DNA of 11,272 nucleotides, from positions 1 to 11,272 of the forward strand of contig JAIPGE010000028.1 in the NCBI GenBank assembly GCA_021736285.1, read 5' to 3'. The position numbers and the translations under genes are program-made. Positions 1-7,569 of this stretch are shown piece by piece. The notes beneath the pieces were generated by a model, which was given only the letters and a program-made list of their open reading frames with translations, was not told the origin of the DNA and did not search any database. Position 1 is the first letter of the stretch. Each line of letters begins with the position of its first letter. Source of the DNA: Candidatus Izemoplasma sp. (GTDB lineage Bacteria > Bacillota_I > Bacilli_A > Izemoplasmatales > Izemoplasmataceae).

Positions 1-1
1 C

Positions 2-274
2 TTTCAGAGTGTAATGCCACTTGTAAAACCAGCAAGGTTAACTTTGAGTATTTTACTTTTCCAAAGATTATGGATTACAGATGGTGGATCGTTTATTTTT
101 AGTGAAGAATTAAAACCACTTAGTTATGCGTTGCGACAAATTGCCCAAGGGACTATTGAACGGGCTGGAACAATTGCAGCTGTTTCATTCATTATGATGA
201 TTGTTCCCGTAACATTCTTTATTCTTTCACAGTCACGAATTGTTGAAACATTTAGCCATTCAGGAATGAAATAG
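2..274 (+). CDS. Carbohydrate ABC transporter permease, MalG-type, C-terminal part (5' end outside window)
   Basis: The reading frame is open from base 2 and gives the last 90 residues of an inner-membrane permease of a binding-protein-dependent sugar importer. The fragment begins in the tail of the cytoplasmic EAA loop (VMPLVKPA, residues 4-11), the segment that contacts the ATPase. It has one membrane segment around residues 11-24, an extracytoplasmic stretch containing FIFSEELKPLSYAL, and a last membrane segment around residues 57-76. It ends with SQSRIVETFSHSGMK, the usual MalG-family terminus (QRxxVExxxxxGxK). The ATG at 14 is internal and is not a real start, because homology to the EAA loop continues upstream of it. 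This protein differs from the complete MalG-like permease at 5918-6919, so a second permease module must extend upstream. The substrate cannot be read from this fragment. Confidence 0.88.
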   Translation, partial: FQSVMPLVKPARLTLSILLFQRLWITDGGSFIFSEELKPLSYALRQIAQGTIERAGTIAAVSFIMMIVPVTFFILSQSRIVETFSHSGMK

Positions 275-277
275 GAG
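273..277 (+). promoter_or_regulatory. Ribosome binding site deciding the start of the propeller/TPR gene
   Basis: AGGAG overlaps the stop codon of the upstream permease and lies 8 bases before the ATG at 286. An in-frame GTG at 277 overlaps this site and would have no ribosome binding site of its own, so 286 is the better start. Confidence 0.7.
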
Positions 278-285
278 TGATTCAT

Positions 286-1788
286 ATGAGACAAAAACTA
301 ACACTTCTAATCGTATTAATGATTACCCCATTACTTATGGCTGCAAGCAGTTATAATTATTCTTATTGGGGTGAAGTTATTCACAGTGCACCCGGAATGA
401 CATTTGCAACATATGTTGATGCTGAGCAACTGGGAGTCTCTTTGGCGAGCCCTGAAGATTTGGTTGTTTATCAAGATGATATTTTTATGGTCGATAGTGG
501 CACACATATGCTATATGTTATTGATGAAACATTCCAATTGAAAGATGCAAAATCATCATTTAATTTTACACAGTCTTATTTAGATGCTGAAGATATCAAT
601 CAAATAAATCCCTTAACCCTTAACACACCATCTGGTGTTGATGTCACTGATAGCGGTATTTTTATCGCTGACACAGGGAATTACCGCATTGTTAAATTAA
701 ATCATGATTTTGAAGTGATAGATATATTTGATTATATTGAAGATGATACATTTTTAGCACCTAGGGAATCTGCGACAGAAGGCAACGAAGATAAAATCTA
801 TTTTGAACCTAAGAAGATAACGGTTGATGTGACAGATCGTATGTATGTTATTGCAAAGAATGTATATGAAGGAATATTAGAAATTAATTATGATGGCAGT
901 TTTAATCGGTATACTGGTGTTAATCCAATTAAACTTACCCCATTTGAAATTTTTAGTCGTAGTTTAATGACAGAAGAACAATTGGCACAACTTCAATTAT
1001 TTTTACCTACTGAATATACCAATGCATCCATAGATGATCGTAATTTTATTTATGCTACGTCGAAAGTGTCTGAAAATAATGCTGAAAATCCAATTCAGTT
1101 AATTAATCCAAAAGGCGTTGATGTGATTAAGCGTAATGGTTATTTTCCGCCAATGGGTGATGTTCAATATATAGAAGGGTCTAATAGTTATGTAATTGAA
1201 GGACCGAGCACACTAGTTGATATTGCGTCTACAAAAGATGGCATATATACAGTACTAGATCAAAAACGTTCACGTTTATTTACCTATGATAGCGAGGGTA
1301 ATTTGCTCTATATCGATGGCGATGAAGGAAAACAAGTTGATAAGTTTTCTGAAGGGGTTGCGATTGGTTATTTTAAAGATGACTTACTTGTTTTAGACCG
1401 TAAAACGAAAACAATAATTGTTTACCGTTTAACAGAATTTGGTGCGTATGTTAATGAAGCAATTCATTATCATAATGAAGGTATGTTTGAAGAAGCTGCC
1501 CAAGTATGGAAAAAGGTTGTTAAAATGAATTCCAATTATGAAATTGCTTATAATGGAATAGGTAAATTGTTGTTACGACAAGAAAAATTTAAAGAAGCTA
1601 TGGAATATTTTAAATTAGGACATGATCAATACTATTATTCAAAAGCATATAAAGAATATCGAAATGCAATATTGAAAGACAATTTTGGTATAATTATGGG
1701 AAGTATTGTATTTGTTAGTGGTACATTCATTGGTCTTAAAATACGCAGTACATATAAAAAAGGAGGGTCGATATTGTATGAAGACTAA
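286..1788 (+). CDS. Secreted beta-propeller (NHL-like) protein with TPR repeats and C-terminal membrane anchor
   Basis: This protein has 500 residues and an unknown function. Residues 1-20 form a signal peptide (MRQKLTLLIVLMITPLLMAA). Residues about 55-380 contain repeated propeller-like strands of the NHL type, clearest at 116-137 (SGVDV, GIFIADTGNYRIVKL), with weaker copies near 61-80, 176-200, 311-335 and 355-380. Two TPR-like helical pairs follow at about 387-420 and 421-454 (AYNGIGKLLLRQEKFKEAMEY is typical). A membrane helix lies at about 468-485, followed by a basic tail (KIRSTYKK). The expected topology is propeller and TPR outside, short tail inside. The protein has no cysteine, which fits an extracytoplasmic location. 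It may bind a ligand or act as a scaffold for the next two membrane proteins; this is inference. Its 3' end overlaps the next gene by 11 bases, so the two are probably translationally coupled. Confidence 0.8.
   Translation: MRQKLTLLIVLMITPLLMAASSYNYSYWGEVIHSAPGMTFATYVDAEQLGVSLASPEDLVVYQDDIFMVDSGTHMLYVIDETFQLKDAKSSFNFTQSYLDAEDINQINPLTLNTPSGVDVTDSGIFIADTGNYRIVKLNHDFEVIDIFDYIEDDTFLAPRESATEGNEDKIYFEPKKITVDVTDRMYVIAKNVYEGILEINYDGSFNRYTGVNPIKLTPFEIFSRSLMTEEQLAQLQLFLPTEYTNASIDDRNFIYATSKVSENNAENPIQLINPKGVDVIKRNGYFPPMGDVQYIEGSNSYVIEGPSTLVDIASTKDGIYTVLDQKRSRLFTYDSEGNLLYIDGDEGKQVDKFSEGVAIGYFKDDLLVLDRKTKTIIVYRLTEFGAYVNEAIHYHNEGMFEEAAQVWKKVVKMNSNYEIAYNGIGKLLLRQEKFKEAMEYFKLGHDQYYYSKAYKEYRNAILKDNFGIIMGSIVFVSGTFIGLKIRSTYKKGGSILYED
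1761..1767 (+). promoter_or_regulatory. Ribosome binding site for the Yip1-family gene
   Basis: AGGAGGG lies inside the last codons of the propeller/TPR gene, 10 bases before the ATG at 1778. An upstream in-frame ATG at 1706 is less likely because it would add 24 residues read from the coding region of the previous gene and it has no comparable site. Confidence 0.7.
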
Positions 1789-2419
1789 ACTGAAAATGTT
1801 TTATCAACATTATGTTCGGTTCCCTAGTTACATATTGTTTCATCCCTTTGATGGATATGAAGAATTTAAACGCTATAACCAAGGTAAATTTAGAGTTGCG
1901 ATTGTGTTTATTTTGATTTATGCATATTTCCAAATATTTAGTTATCAAAACTTAGGATTTTTAATCAATAACAATAACCCACTCATGCTTAACAGTCTAC
2001 AAGAAATATTTAGTGTCTTTTTACTTGTCTTTTTGTTTACTGTGGGAAATTGGAGTGTTACAACATTGATGGAAGGAAAAGGAAGTTATAGAGAGATTTT
2101 TATGGTCACTGGATATTCCCTATTTCCATTATTATTTATTGGGTTTCCTGCAGTTGTATTGTCTAATTTTCTAACATTAGAGGAAATGGCATTGTATCAA
2201 CTGTCGATGTTTATTGCCTACTTTTGTGCAGCATGGATGCTATTTATGGGTATTTTAAATATTCATCAATATGGTTTATTTAAAACAATATTGGCTTTTA
2301 TTGCAACGTTTGTTTCGATGAGTGTCATGATGTTTGTGGGATTATTATTCTTTGATTTAATTCAACAAATAATTTCGTTTATATCATCTATTTACGAAGA
2401 AATTAACTTGAGGTATTAA
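1778..2419 (+). CDS. Yip1-family integral membrane protein
   Basis: This 213-residue polytopic membrane protein matches the bacterial YIP1 family pattern. The N-terminal amphipathic region carries FHPFDGYEEF (residues 21-30). Membrane segments follow at about 38-57, 75-95, 107-129, 141-161 and 169-195. The family motifs NWSVTTLMEGKGSY (91-104) and HQYGLFKT (163-170) lie in loops. Members of this family have no well-established biochemical role in bacteria. The protein overlaps the propeller/TPR gene by 11 bases and ends 2 bases before the DUF5696-like gene, so the three are probably made together. From memory, Yip1-family and DUF5696 genes sit next to ABC sugar permeases in Paenibacillus-type genomes as well. 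A role as membrane partner or assembly factor for the neighbouring surface protein or transporter is inference. Confidence 0.82.
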   Translation: MKTKLKMFYQHYVRFPSYILFHPFDGYEEFKRYNQGKFRVAIVFILIYAYFQIFSYQNLGFLINNNNPLMLNSLQEIFSVFLLVFLFTVGNWSVTTLMEGKGSYREIFMVTGYSLFPLLFIGFPAVVLSNFLTLEEMALYQLSMFIAYFCAAWMLFMGILNIHQYGLFKTILAFIATFVSMSVMMFVGLLFFDLIQQIISFISSIYEEINLRY

Positions 2420-2421
2420 TT

Positions 2422-4989
2422 ATGAAAAAACGATATATTATAATGCTGTTAGTTATTTTGTTGTTTGTTGTCTACACCGTTACCTTTAATATGACACCTT
2501 CAGATGCTATAGAATCTAATTTGATTGAATTTGATCAAAATGGTTTTGTTGAAGCGGAGACGTTAAATAATACTAATAAAGAAGTTGCTTCGAATGCTGA
2601 ATTTACACTTTATCTAGATGAAACGACCTCTCACTTTTCAGTTGTTGATAAAGGAAGTGGAACTGTTTGGCTTTCTAATCCGCAAACTGATGATCCGTGG
2701 ATTAGTGATCCAACTAAAACAATAACGCAAGCCGCTATTAAACGCCAAAAAGCAACATTGATCCTTTCATATTTTAACAAAACTGGCAGTCTAACATCTT
2801 TGAACAACTATGATTATAGTATTAACCACCCTGCCAGTGTGCTGTATGATGCAGGGCTACGGACATATCAAATTAAGTATATTGAGAATGGATTTCAAAT
2901 TTTATATACAATTGAAGACGTTGATATAGATTATCTATATTTTCCTAAATATTTGAAACCGGAAGTACTAGAAACCTTGGAAGATCGAGATTTAATTGAG
3001 GCCATCGCGTATTCTGGCTATGATCAAGATTTAGGTCTTTATGAGATTACGCAATACGAAGACATGTCACGCTTGGTTCGAGCCCGTTTATACGATGTGT
3101 TTTATGGTGAAGATGGACTTGGGTATACAAGAGAGCAAGCAATTAGAGAAAATGCAGAATATGGGTATACCGAAGTGTTTAGTAAAGTTCGCTTTGAAGT
3201 TGGCGTTCAAGTATTACTAACTGATAGCGGAATCAAAACATCTATTATCCATGATTCAATTGATGAGTCAAGCAAGGTCAAACTGGGGACAGTGTCTTTA
3301 TATCCATATTTTGGAACTGCTGTTAGTCAAATAGATGGGAACCCAACAAGTGGTTATATGGTCGTACCTGATGGTAGTGGCGCTATTATTAATTTTAATA
3401 ATGGAAAAGAATATCAACAGCCATATTCAAAACGCTTGTATGGAGAAGATTTTGGATTACTTGGGTATAAAATGCCAGAAACACAACAAAAAATCAGTAT
3501 TCCTGTGTATGGGATGATTAAAAAAAATAGTGGTTTTGCAGCAATTATTACCGAAGGTGATGCAATGGCTACATTAAATGCTGATGTGTCAGGTCGTACG
3601 GATTCATACAATAAAATTTATCCATCATTTAACTTTAGAGAAAATGAGTATATTACACTTGGCTCGGGATTTAATTCATATGGGTTAGATCTTTGGACAG
3701 AGGAACCAGTCAATTCAGATTTTACAGTTGAGTATACATTTTTAAATGATAGTGAGGCCAATTATGTTGGTGTTGCAAATGTTTATCAAATCTATTTAGA
3801 AGAAGAATTTGGATTTTCAATGATTGATACAAGCAATGAAACAATTTTAACAACTGAGTTCATTGGTGCCTACGATAAAAAGTCATTTGTATTTGGTATA
3901 CCTTATTACGCTAATGAGGCATTGACAACTTTTGATCAAGCTGAAACAATTATTAAATTACTAAAAGAAGACAATATTAATAATATGAATGTCATGTATT
4001 TAGGCATGATGAACGGGGGCTTATCAACCAATACAAGTGATCGGTTTAATGTTGAGCGTGAGGTTGGCGGGATGAGAGGGTACAAGCAATTTCTTGAATA
4101 TACAAAAGCTCAAGGCATCGCTTTTTATCCTACTGTAAATGTCATGACAACAAGTGATTATCATAAGATGTTTGATCGCTTTCGGTATACATCTAGTCGA
4201 ATTGATGGATCTCATTCACTATTATTTAATTATCATTTACCATCGAAATTACCATATAGTGAAACACCGTTTACGTTTTTTGAAGATGATTATATCATAA
4301 ATCCTTATTATTTTAATCCTATTATTAATCGGTTTCTAAATGAGTATAATCACGAATCATTGTCTTTTAGATATCTAGGTCAACGTCTTGGAGGAAGTTA
4401 TGGGGATTATCTTATTTATCGACAAGATGCACTTAAGATTCAACAAGAATTGTTGATGAGTCTTGATCGTAAGATGACCATCTCCAATCCACTTGGCTAT
4501 GCAATACCTGCTTCTGAATTCATTGTTGATTTACCTCTACAAACAACATCGTATGCAATATTTGATTATCCTATACCACTCTTACAACTGGTTTTAAGTG
4601 GCAAAGTAGATTACACAACAGAAAGTCTAAATATGTCGTATGAAAGATCAATAAAACACAACTTCCTTAAAGCTATTGAAACGGGATCAAACATAAAATA
4701 TACCTTATCATATGAAGATTCTAAAGAATTAAAAAACACAGAATATAATCAATATATCTCAACAGAATATGTAAATTGGATTGATCATATGACTGAACAG
4801 ATCGCGATTCTAGATGCACTGGGTATTCATAATGGCTACTTGGTGAACCACGAACAGTTACAAAACAATGTCTATCAAGTAACCTATTCTCATGGCTTGA
4901 CGATTATCGTTAATTATAATCTTAGTCAAGTCAATGTCGATGGATTACCTATTGATGCGATGGATTATCTTGTTGTGGAGGTGGATTAG
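2422..4989 (+). CDS. DUF5696-like large extracytoplasmic protein, glycosidase-like
   Basis: This protein has 855 residues. Residues 4-22 form a hydrophobic signal or anchor segment with no lipobox cysteine; the rest is soluble and contains no cysteine. Residues about 58-330 look beta-rich and end in VVPDGSGAIINFNNGK (314-329), a motif I associate with DUF5696 proteins. Residues about 490-720 look like a TIM-barrel: YLGMMNGGL (526-534), REVGGMRGYKQFLEY (546-560) and GIAFYPTVNVM (565-575) resemble the strand and helix pattern of glycoside hydrolases. The C-terminal part, about 790-855, is short and beta-rich (HGLTIIVNYNL at 824-834), as in barrel-capping domains. I cannot assign the catalytic acids. 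Candidates include D540, E545 and E547, but this is a guess. It is followed with no gap by the MalF-like permease, suggesting that its product is imported. The start has GAGG 8 bases upstream at 2410-2413. Confidence 0.78.
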   Translation: MKKRYIIMLLVILLFVVYTVTFNMTPSDAIESNLIEFDQNGFVEAETLNNTNKEVASNAEFTLYLDETTSHFSVVDKGSGTVWLSNPQTDDPWISDPTKTITQAAIKRQKATLILSYFNKTGSLTSLNNYDYSINHPASVLYDAGLRTYQIKYIENGFQILYTIEDVDIDYLYFPKYLKPEVLETLEDRDLIEAIAYSGYDQDLGLYEITQYEDMSRLVRARLYDVFYGEDGLGYTREQAIRENAEYGYTEVFSKVRFEVGVQVLLTDSGIKTSIIHDSIDESSKVKLGTVSLYPYFGTAVSQIDGNPTSGYMVVPDGSGAIINFNNGKEYQQPYSKRLYGEDFGLLGYKMPETQQKISIPVYGMIKKNSGFAAIITEGDAMATLNADVSGRTDSYNKIYPSFNFRENEYITLGSGFNSYGLDLWTEEPVNSDFTVEYTFLNDSEANYVGVANVYQIYLEEEFGFSMIDTSNETILTTEFIGAYDKKSFVFGIPYYANEALTTFDQAETIIKLLKEDNINNMNVMYLGMMNGGLSTNTSDRFNVEREVGGMRGYKQFLEYTKAQGIAFYPTVNVMTTSDYHKMFDRFRYTSSRIDGSHSLLFNYHLPSKLPYSETPFTFFEDDYIINPYYFNPIINRFLNEYNHESLSFRYLGQRLGGSYGDYLIYRQDALKIQQELLMSLDRKMTISNPLGYAIPASEFIVDLPLQTTSYAIFDYPIPLLQLVLSGKVDYTTESLNMSYERSIKHNFLKAIETGSNIKYTLSYEDSKELKNTEYNQYISTEYVNWIDHMTEQIAILDALGIHNGYLVNHEQLQNNVYQVTYSHGLTIIVNYNLSQVNVDGLPIDAMDYLVVEVD
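4977..4984 (+). promoter_or_regulatory. Ribosome binding site for the MalF-like permease
   Basis: GGAGGTGG lies in the last codons of the DUF5696-like gene. The stop TAG (4987-4989) is directly followed by ATG (4990-4992), so ribosomes finishing one gene are placed at the next start. Confidence 0.65.
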
Positions 4990-5928
4990 ATGACAGAACA
5001 TATTGAACAACAGAAATCACCTCAAAAAATAACAAATATGAGAAGTTATAAACGACAAAAGATTCTGTGGGCAGGTATTTTTCTAGCGCCTTGGATTATT
5101 GGATTTTTGACCTTGTTTTTGGTCCCGCTTTATCGTTCTTTACGATATAGTTTCTATGAGTTAGTACCAACACCAGAGGGTATTATGTCTACATTTGTGG
5201 GAATTCAAAATTATCTTTATGCATTTAATGAACACGTCACAGCGACATCAAGTTTTAAAGTTGAGTTAATTCAAACAACGGGAGACGCATTAATCAATAT
5301 TCCTGTATTATTAATTTTTAGTTTATTTATAGCTGTCATGCTGAATATGGAATTTAAGGGACGTGCCTTAGTTAGAGCTATCTTTTTTATCCCCGTCATT
5401 TTGAATAGCGCTGCTGTTTCATCAGCTTTAGGCGGTGGCGAAGCAGTAGCACAGATTTTAGAAGAACAAGGTATTGATCAGATTTTTGATTTAGAGTATT
5501 ATTTAATTCAAACGGGTATGATGCCTTGGCTAATTGCATTTATTGTGGGACTGATTGATCGAATTTATGCAATATTGTCACTGGCAGGTGTTCCTATCTT
5601 ACTCTTTTTAGCAAGTATTCAAAGTGTACCCAAACATCTTTACGAAGCAGCAAGAATTGAGGGTGCAACACCTTATGAAAACTTTTGGTTAATTACCTTA
5701 CCTAATGTTAGCCCCCATATTATAACTGTAACTGTCTACGCACTTGTTGATACTTTCTTGACTTCATCTGTAAGTCGAATTATTTCTGATGAATTGAACA
5801 ATCCTGAACATTGGGGTGAAAGTGCTGCAATGGGTTGGATTTATGTGAGTACCATTATTACTATACTACTTATATTGGCTATTGTTGCGAAAGGCTTAAA
5901 AATAGGGGGTTCTCACTATGAAAATTAA
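4990..5928 (+). CDS. Sugar ABC transporter permease, MalF/UgpA-type
   Basis: This 312-residue cytoplasmic-membrane permease would form a heterodimer with the next gene product in a binding-protein-dependent carbohydrate importer. The basic N-terminus is followed by the typical first helix (about 27-48, FLAPWIIGFLTLFLVPLY). Further membrane segments lie at about 102-119, 126-146, 177-197, 242-262 and 284-301. The ATPase-contacting EAA motif is EAARIEGATPYENFW with LP following (219-238), with the key glycine at 225. Residues about 147-176 form an acidic stretch (EAVAQILEEQGIDQIFDLEYY) between the third and fourth helices that is longer than I expect for short MalF-type permeases; this might contact a partner. 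The context (DUF5696 before, amino-sugar enzymes after) suggests an oligosaccharide substrate. No ATPase or binding protein is visible in the window. It overlaps the next gene by 11 bases. Confidence 0.9.
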   Translation: MTEHIEQQKSPQKITNMRSYKRQKILWAGIFLAPWIIGFLTLFLVPLYRSLRYSFYELVPTPEGIMSTFVGIQNYLYAFNEHVTATSSFKVELIQTTGDALINIPVLLIFSLFIAVMLNMEFKGRALVRAIFFIPVILNSAAVSSALGGGEAVAQILEEQGIDQIFDLEYYLIQTGMMPWLIAFIVGLIDRIYAILSLAGVPILLFLASIQSVPKHLYEAARIEGATPYENFWLITLPNVSPHIITVTVYALVDTFLTSSVSRIISDELNNPEHWGESAAMGWIYVSTIITILLILAIVAKGLKIGGSHYEN

Positions 5929-6919
5929 AAAAGGATTATATCGAGTGAAGAACTTTTATAAAGATTTAATGGAAAAATATCGTGCACCACGAACACAACT
6001 AGTACTGAAGAGACGAGTATCTGATTTGTTTGTTAAAATACTCCGAACTACATTGTTATTTGGACTTTGTTTTGTTATTCTATTTCCAACAATTCAACAG
6101 TTATCGATGGCACTTCGAGCACCAGAAGATATCAACAATCCGGCTGTTATTTGGATTCCTGAAACATGGTCTTTGATGAATATTAAAATTGCAGCAACTG
6201 TATTAGATTATGGCCGTGCTGTGATTAATACATTCAAGATGAGTCTCATATCAATGATGTTACAATTATTTTCAACTGCGCTTGCAGGTTATGCATTTAG
6301 TAGATTGAAATTTAGAGGAAGTAACATTTTATTCTTAGGTGTTATTATCACGATTATCACACCTCCTCAAGCCCTCTCATTAGCTCAATATTTATATTTT
6401 AGAGATTTGGGACTGATTGGTAAAGAAGTCAGTATATATATAATGAGTGGTTTAGGGATGGGAATTCGAAGTGGTATATTCATCTATATATTTAGACAAT
6501 TTTTTAGAGGCTTACCAAAAGAATTGGAAGAATCTGCCCAAATTGATGGGGCAGGTGTATTTAGAACTTTTTGGAGTGTCATGTTACCAAACGCACGTGG
6601 CGCAATCGTAACAGTCGCACTGTTTGCGTTTGTATGGCAATGGAACGATGCGTATTATGTTCAGATATTTGATGTGAGCACTGAAAAATTTCCATTATTG
6701 ACAATGCAATTAATTAATGCTGCTGAGCGGATGTATGCAACACTGTTTTATACTGGTGGTCTTGATTTGATTGGTCAAAATGTATGGGAAAACCCACTGT
6801 TTTTAGCACTAATAAGCAATGTAGCAGCACTACTTATGATGTTGCCACTGCTTATTATGTATCTATTTGTCCAACGTCAATTTGTTGAATCAATTGAACG
6901 AACTGGTATTGTTGGATAG
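5918..6919 (+). CDS. Carbohydrate ABC transporter permease, MalG/UgpE-type
   Basis: This 333-residue permease is the partner of the preceding MalF-like subunit. A long basic N-terminal extension (about residues 1-42) precedes the first helix (43-60). Membrane segments follow at about 104-125, 136-157, 172-192, 227-243 and 294-318. The EAA loop reads EESAQIDGAGVFRTFW followed by LP (204-224), with the conserved glycine at 211; S206 replaces the more usual first alanine. The C-terminus, VQRQFVESIERTGIVG, is the standard MalG-family ending. The ribosome binding site AGGGGG (5904-5909) lies inside the upstream gene, 8 bases before the ATG. The long N-terminal cytoplasmic extension is somewhat unusual for a MalG-type subunit. 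The substrate is inferred only from context. Confidence 0.9.
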   Translation: MKIKKGLYRVKNFYKDLMEKYRAPRTQLVLKRRVSDLFVKILRTTLLFGLCFVILFPTIQQLSMALRAPEDINNPAVIWIPETWSLMNIKIAATVLDYGRAVINTFKMSLISMMLQLFSTALAGYAFSRLKFRGSNILFLGVIITIITPPQALSLAQYLYFRDLGLIGKEVSIYIMSGLGMGIRSGIFIYIFRQFFRGLPKELEESAQIDGAGVFRTFWSVMLPNARGAIVTVALFAFVWQWNDAYYVQIFDVSTEKFPLLTMQLINAAERMYATLFYTGGLDLIGQNVWENPLFLALISNVAALLMMLPLLIMYLFVQRQFVESIERTGIVG

Positions 6920-6930
6920 GAGAGATTGAT

Positions 6931-7569
6931 ATGTTTGAAAAACTTGTAAATTCAAAAATAAATATTGTTGCCGACTGGATTATACGATTAATTATGATCA
7001 ACATTATGATCGTCTTTTTTAGTCTTGCAGTTGTCACTATTTATCCTGCAGTTTCAGCTGGATATAATATGTTAAGTGATTACATTAGGGGGAAACAAGT
7101 AAAATTGTTTAGGGGATACATTGGATATTTCAAACAATCAATAGGTAAAAAAATTGTTTTTCAAATTATTATAATCATTATTTTTGTTTTAGCTTACACC
7201 AATATTAGATATTACACACAAGTACTAGAAACAAATCAAAATATTATAAATATATTGGGATATTATGTCACATTAACTTTACTGGCTATGACTTATGCAA
7301 TCATATTGTTTAGTTTGGTTGTAATGAGTGTAAGACCTGACTTACAGATGAAAAGCATCGTTAAAATGTCATTTTATCTAGCAGGAAAATTCTATTTTAT
7401 TACACTTTTGGCAATCATTATCAACGGCATTCCCTTCTTCTTATTGTTATTGCCACAAACGATTGTGGTCTTTGTATTTATGGGAATCAGCATACCCATG
7501 ACATTATTCGCTTTATTGAGTAAACAGGCCGTTATTTACTTAGAACAGTTAGGAGAAAAAAATGGTTAA
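6931..7569 (+). CDS. YesL/DUF624-like integral membrane protein
   Basis: This 212-residue, very hydrophobic protein has about five membrane segments (roughly 17-40, 75-95, 107-133, 152-172 and 174-197). The N-terminal pattern fits the YesL family (DUF624): a first helix ending in VVTIYPAVSAGYNMLSDYIRG (35-54) and then a short cytoplasmic segment with FRGYIGYFKQS (60-70). B. subtilis YesL lies in a pectin/rhamnogalacturonan utilisation locus, and such proteins commonly accompany sugar ABC transporters; their molecular role is not established. Its position directly after the permease pair and its 8-base overlap with the NamZ-like gene suggest that it serves the same transport or regulatory unit. 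The start has AGGAG 8 bases upstream (6918-6922). The family call rests on motif recognition and is less certain than that of the permeases. Confidence 0.7.
   Translation: MFEKLVNSKINIVADWIIRLIMINIMIVFFSLAVVTIYPAVSAGYNMLSDYIRGKQVKLFRGYIGYFKQSIGKKIVFQIIIIIIFVLAYTNIRYYTQVLETNQNIINILGYYVTLTLLAMTYAIILFSLVVMSVRPDLQMKSIVKMSFYLAGKFYFITLLAIIINGIPFFLLLLPQTIVVFVFMGISIPMTLFALLSKQAVIYLEQLGEKNG

Noticed and set aside
277..285. GTG at 277 as start of the propeller/TPR gene.
   Set aside because: It overlaps the AGGAG that serves the ATG at 286 and would have no ribosome binding site of its own.
1706..1777. Upstream ATG at 1706 as start of the Yip1-family gene.
   Set aside because: The extra residues come from another frame of the previous gene, do not look like the family N-terminus, and a strong ribosome binding site precedes 1778.
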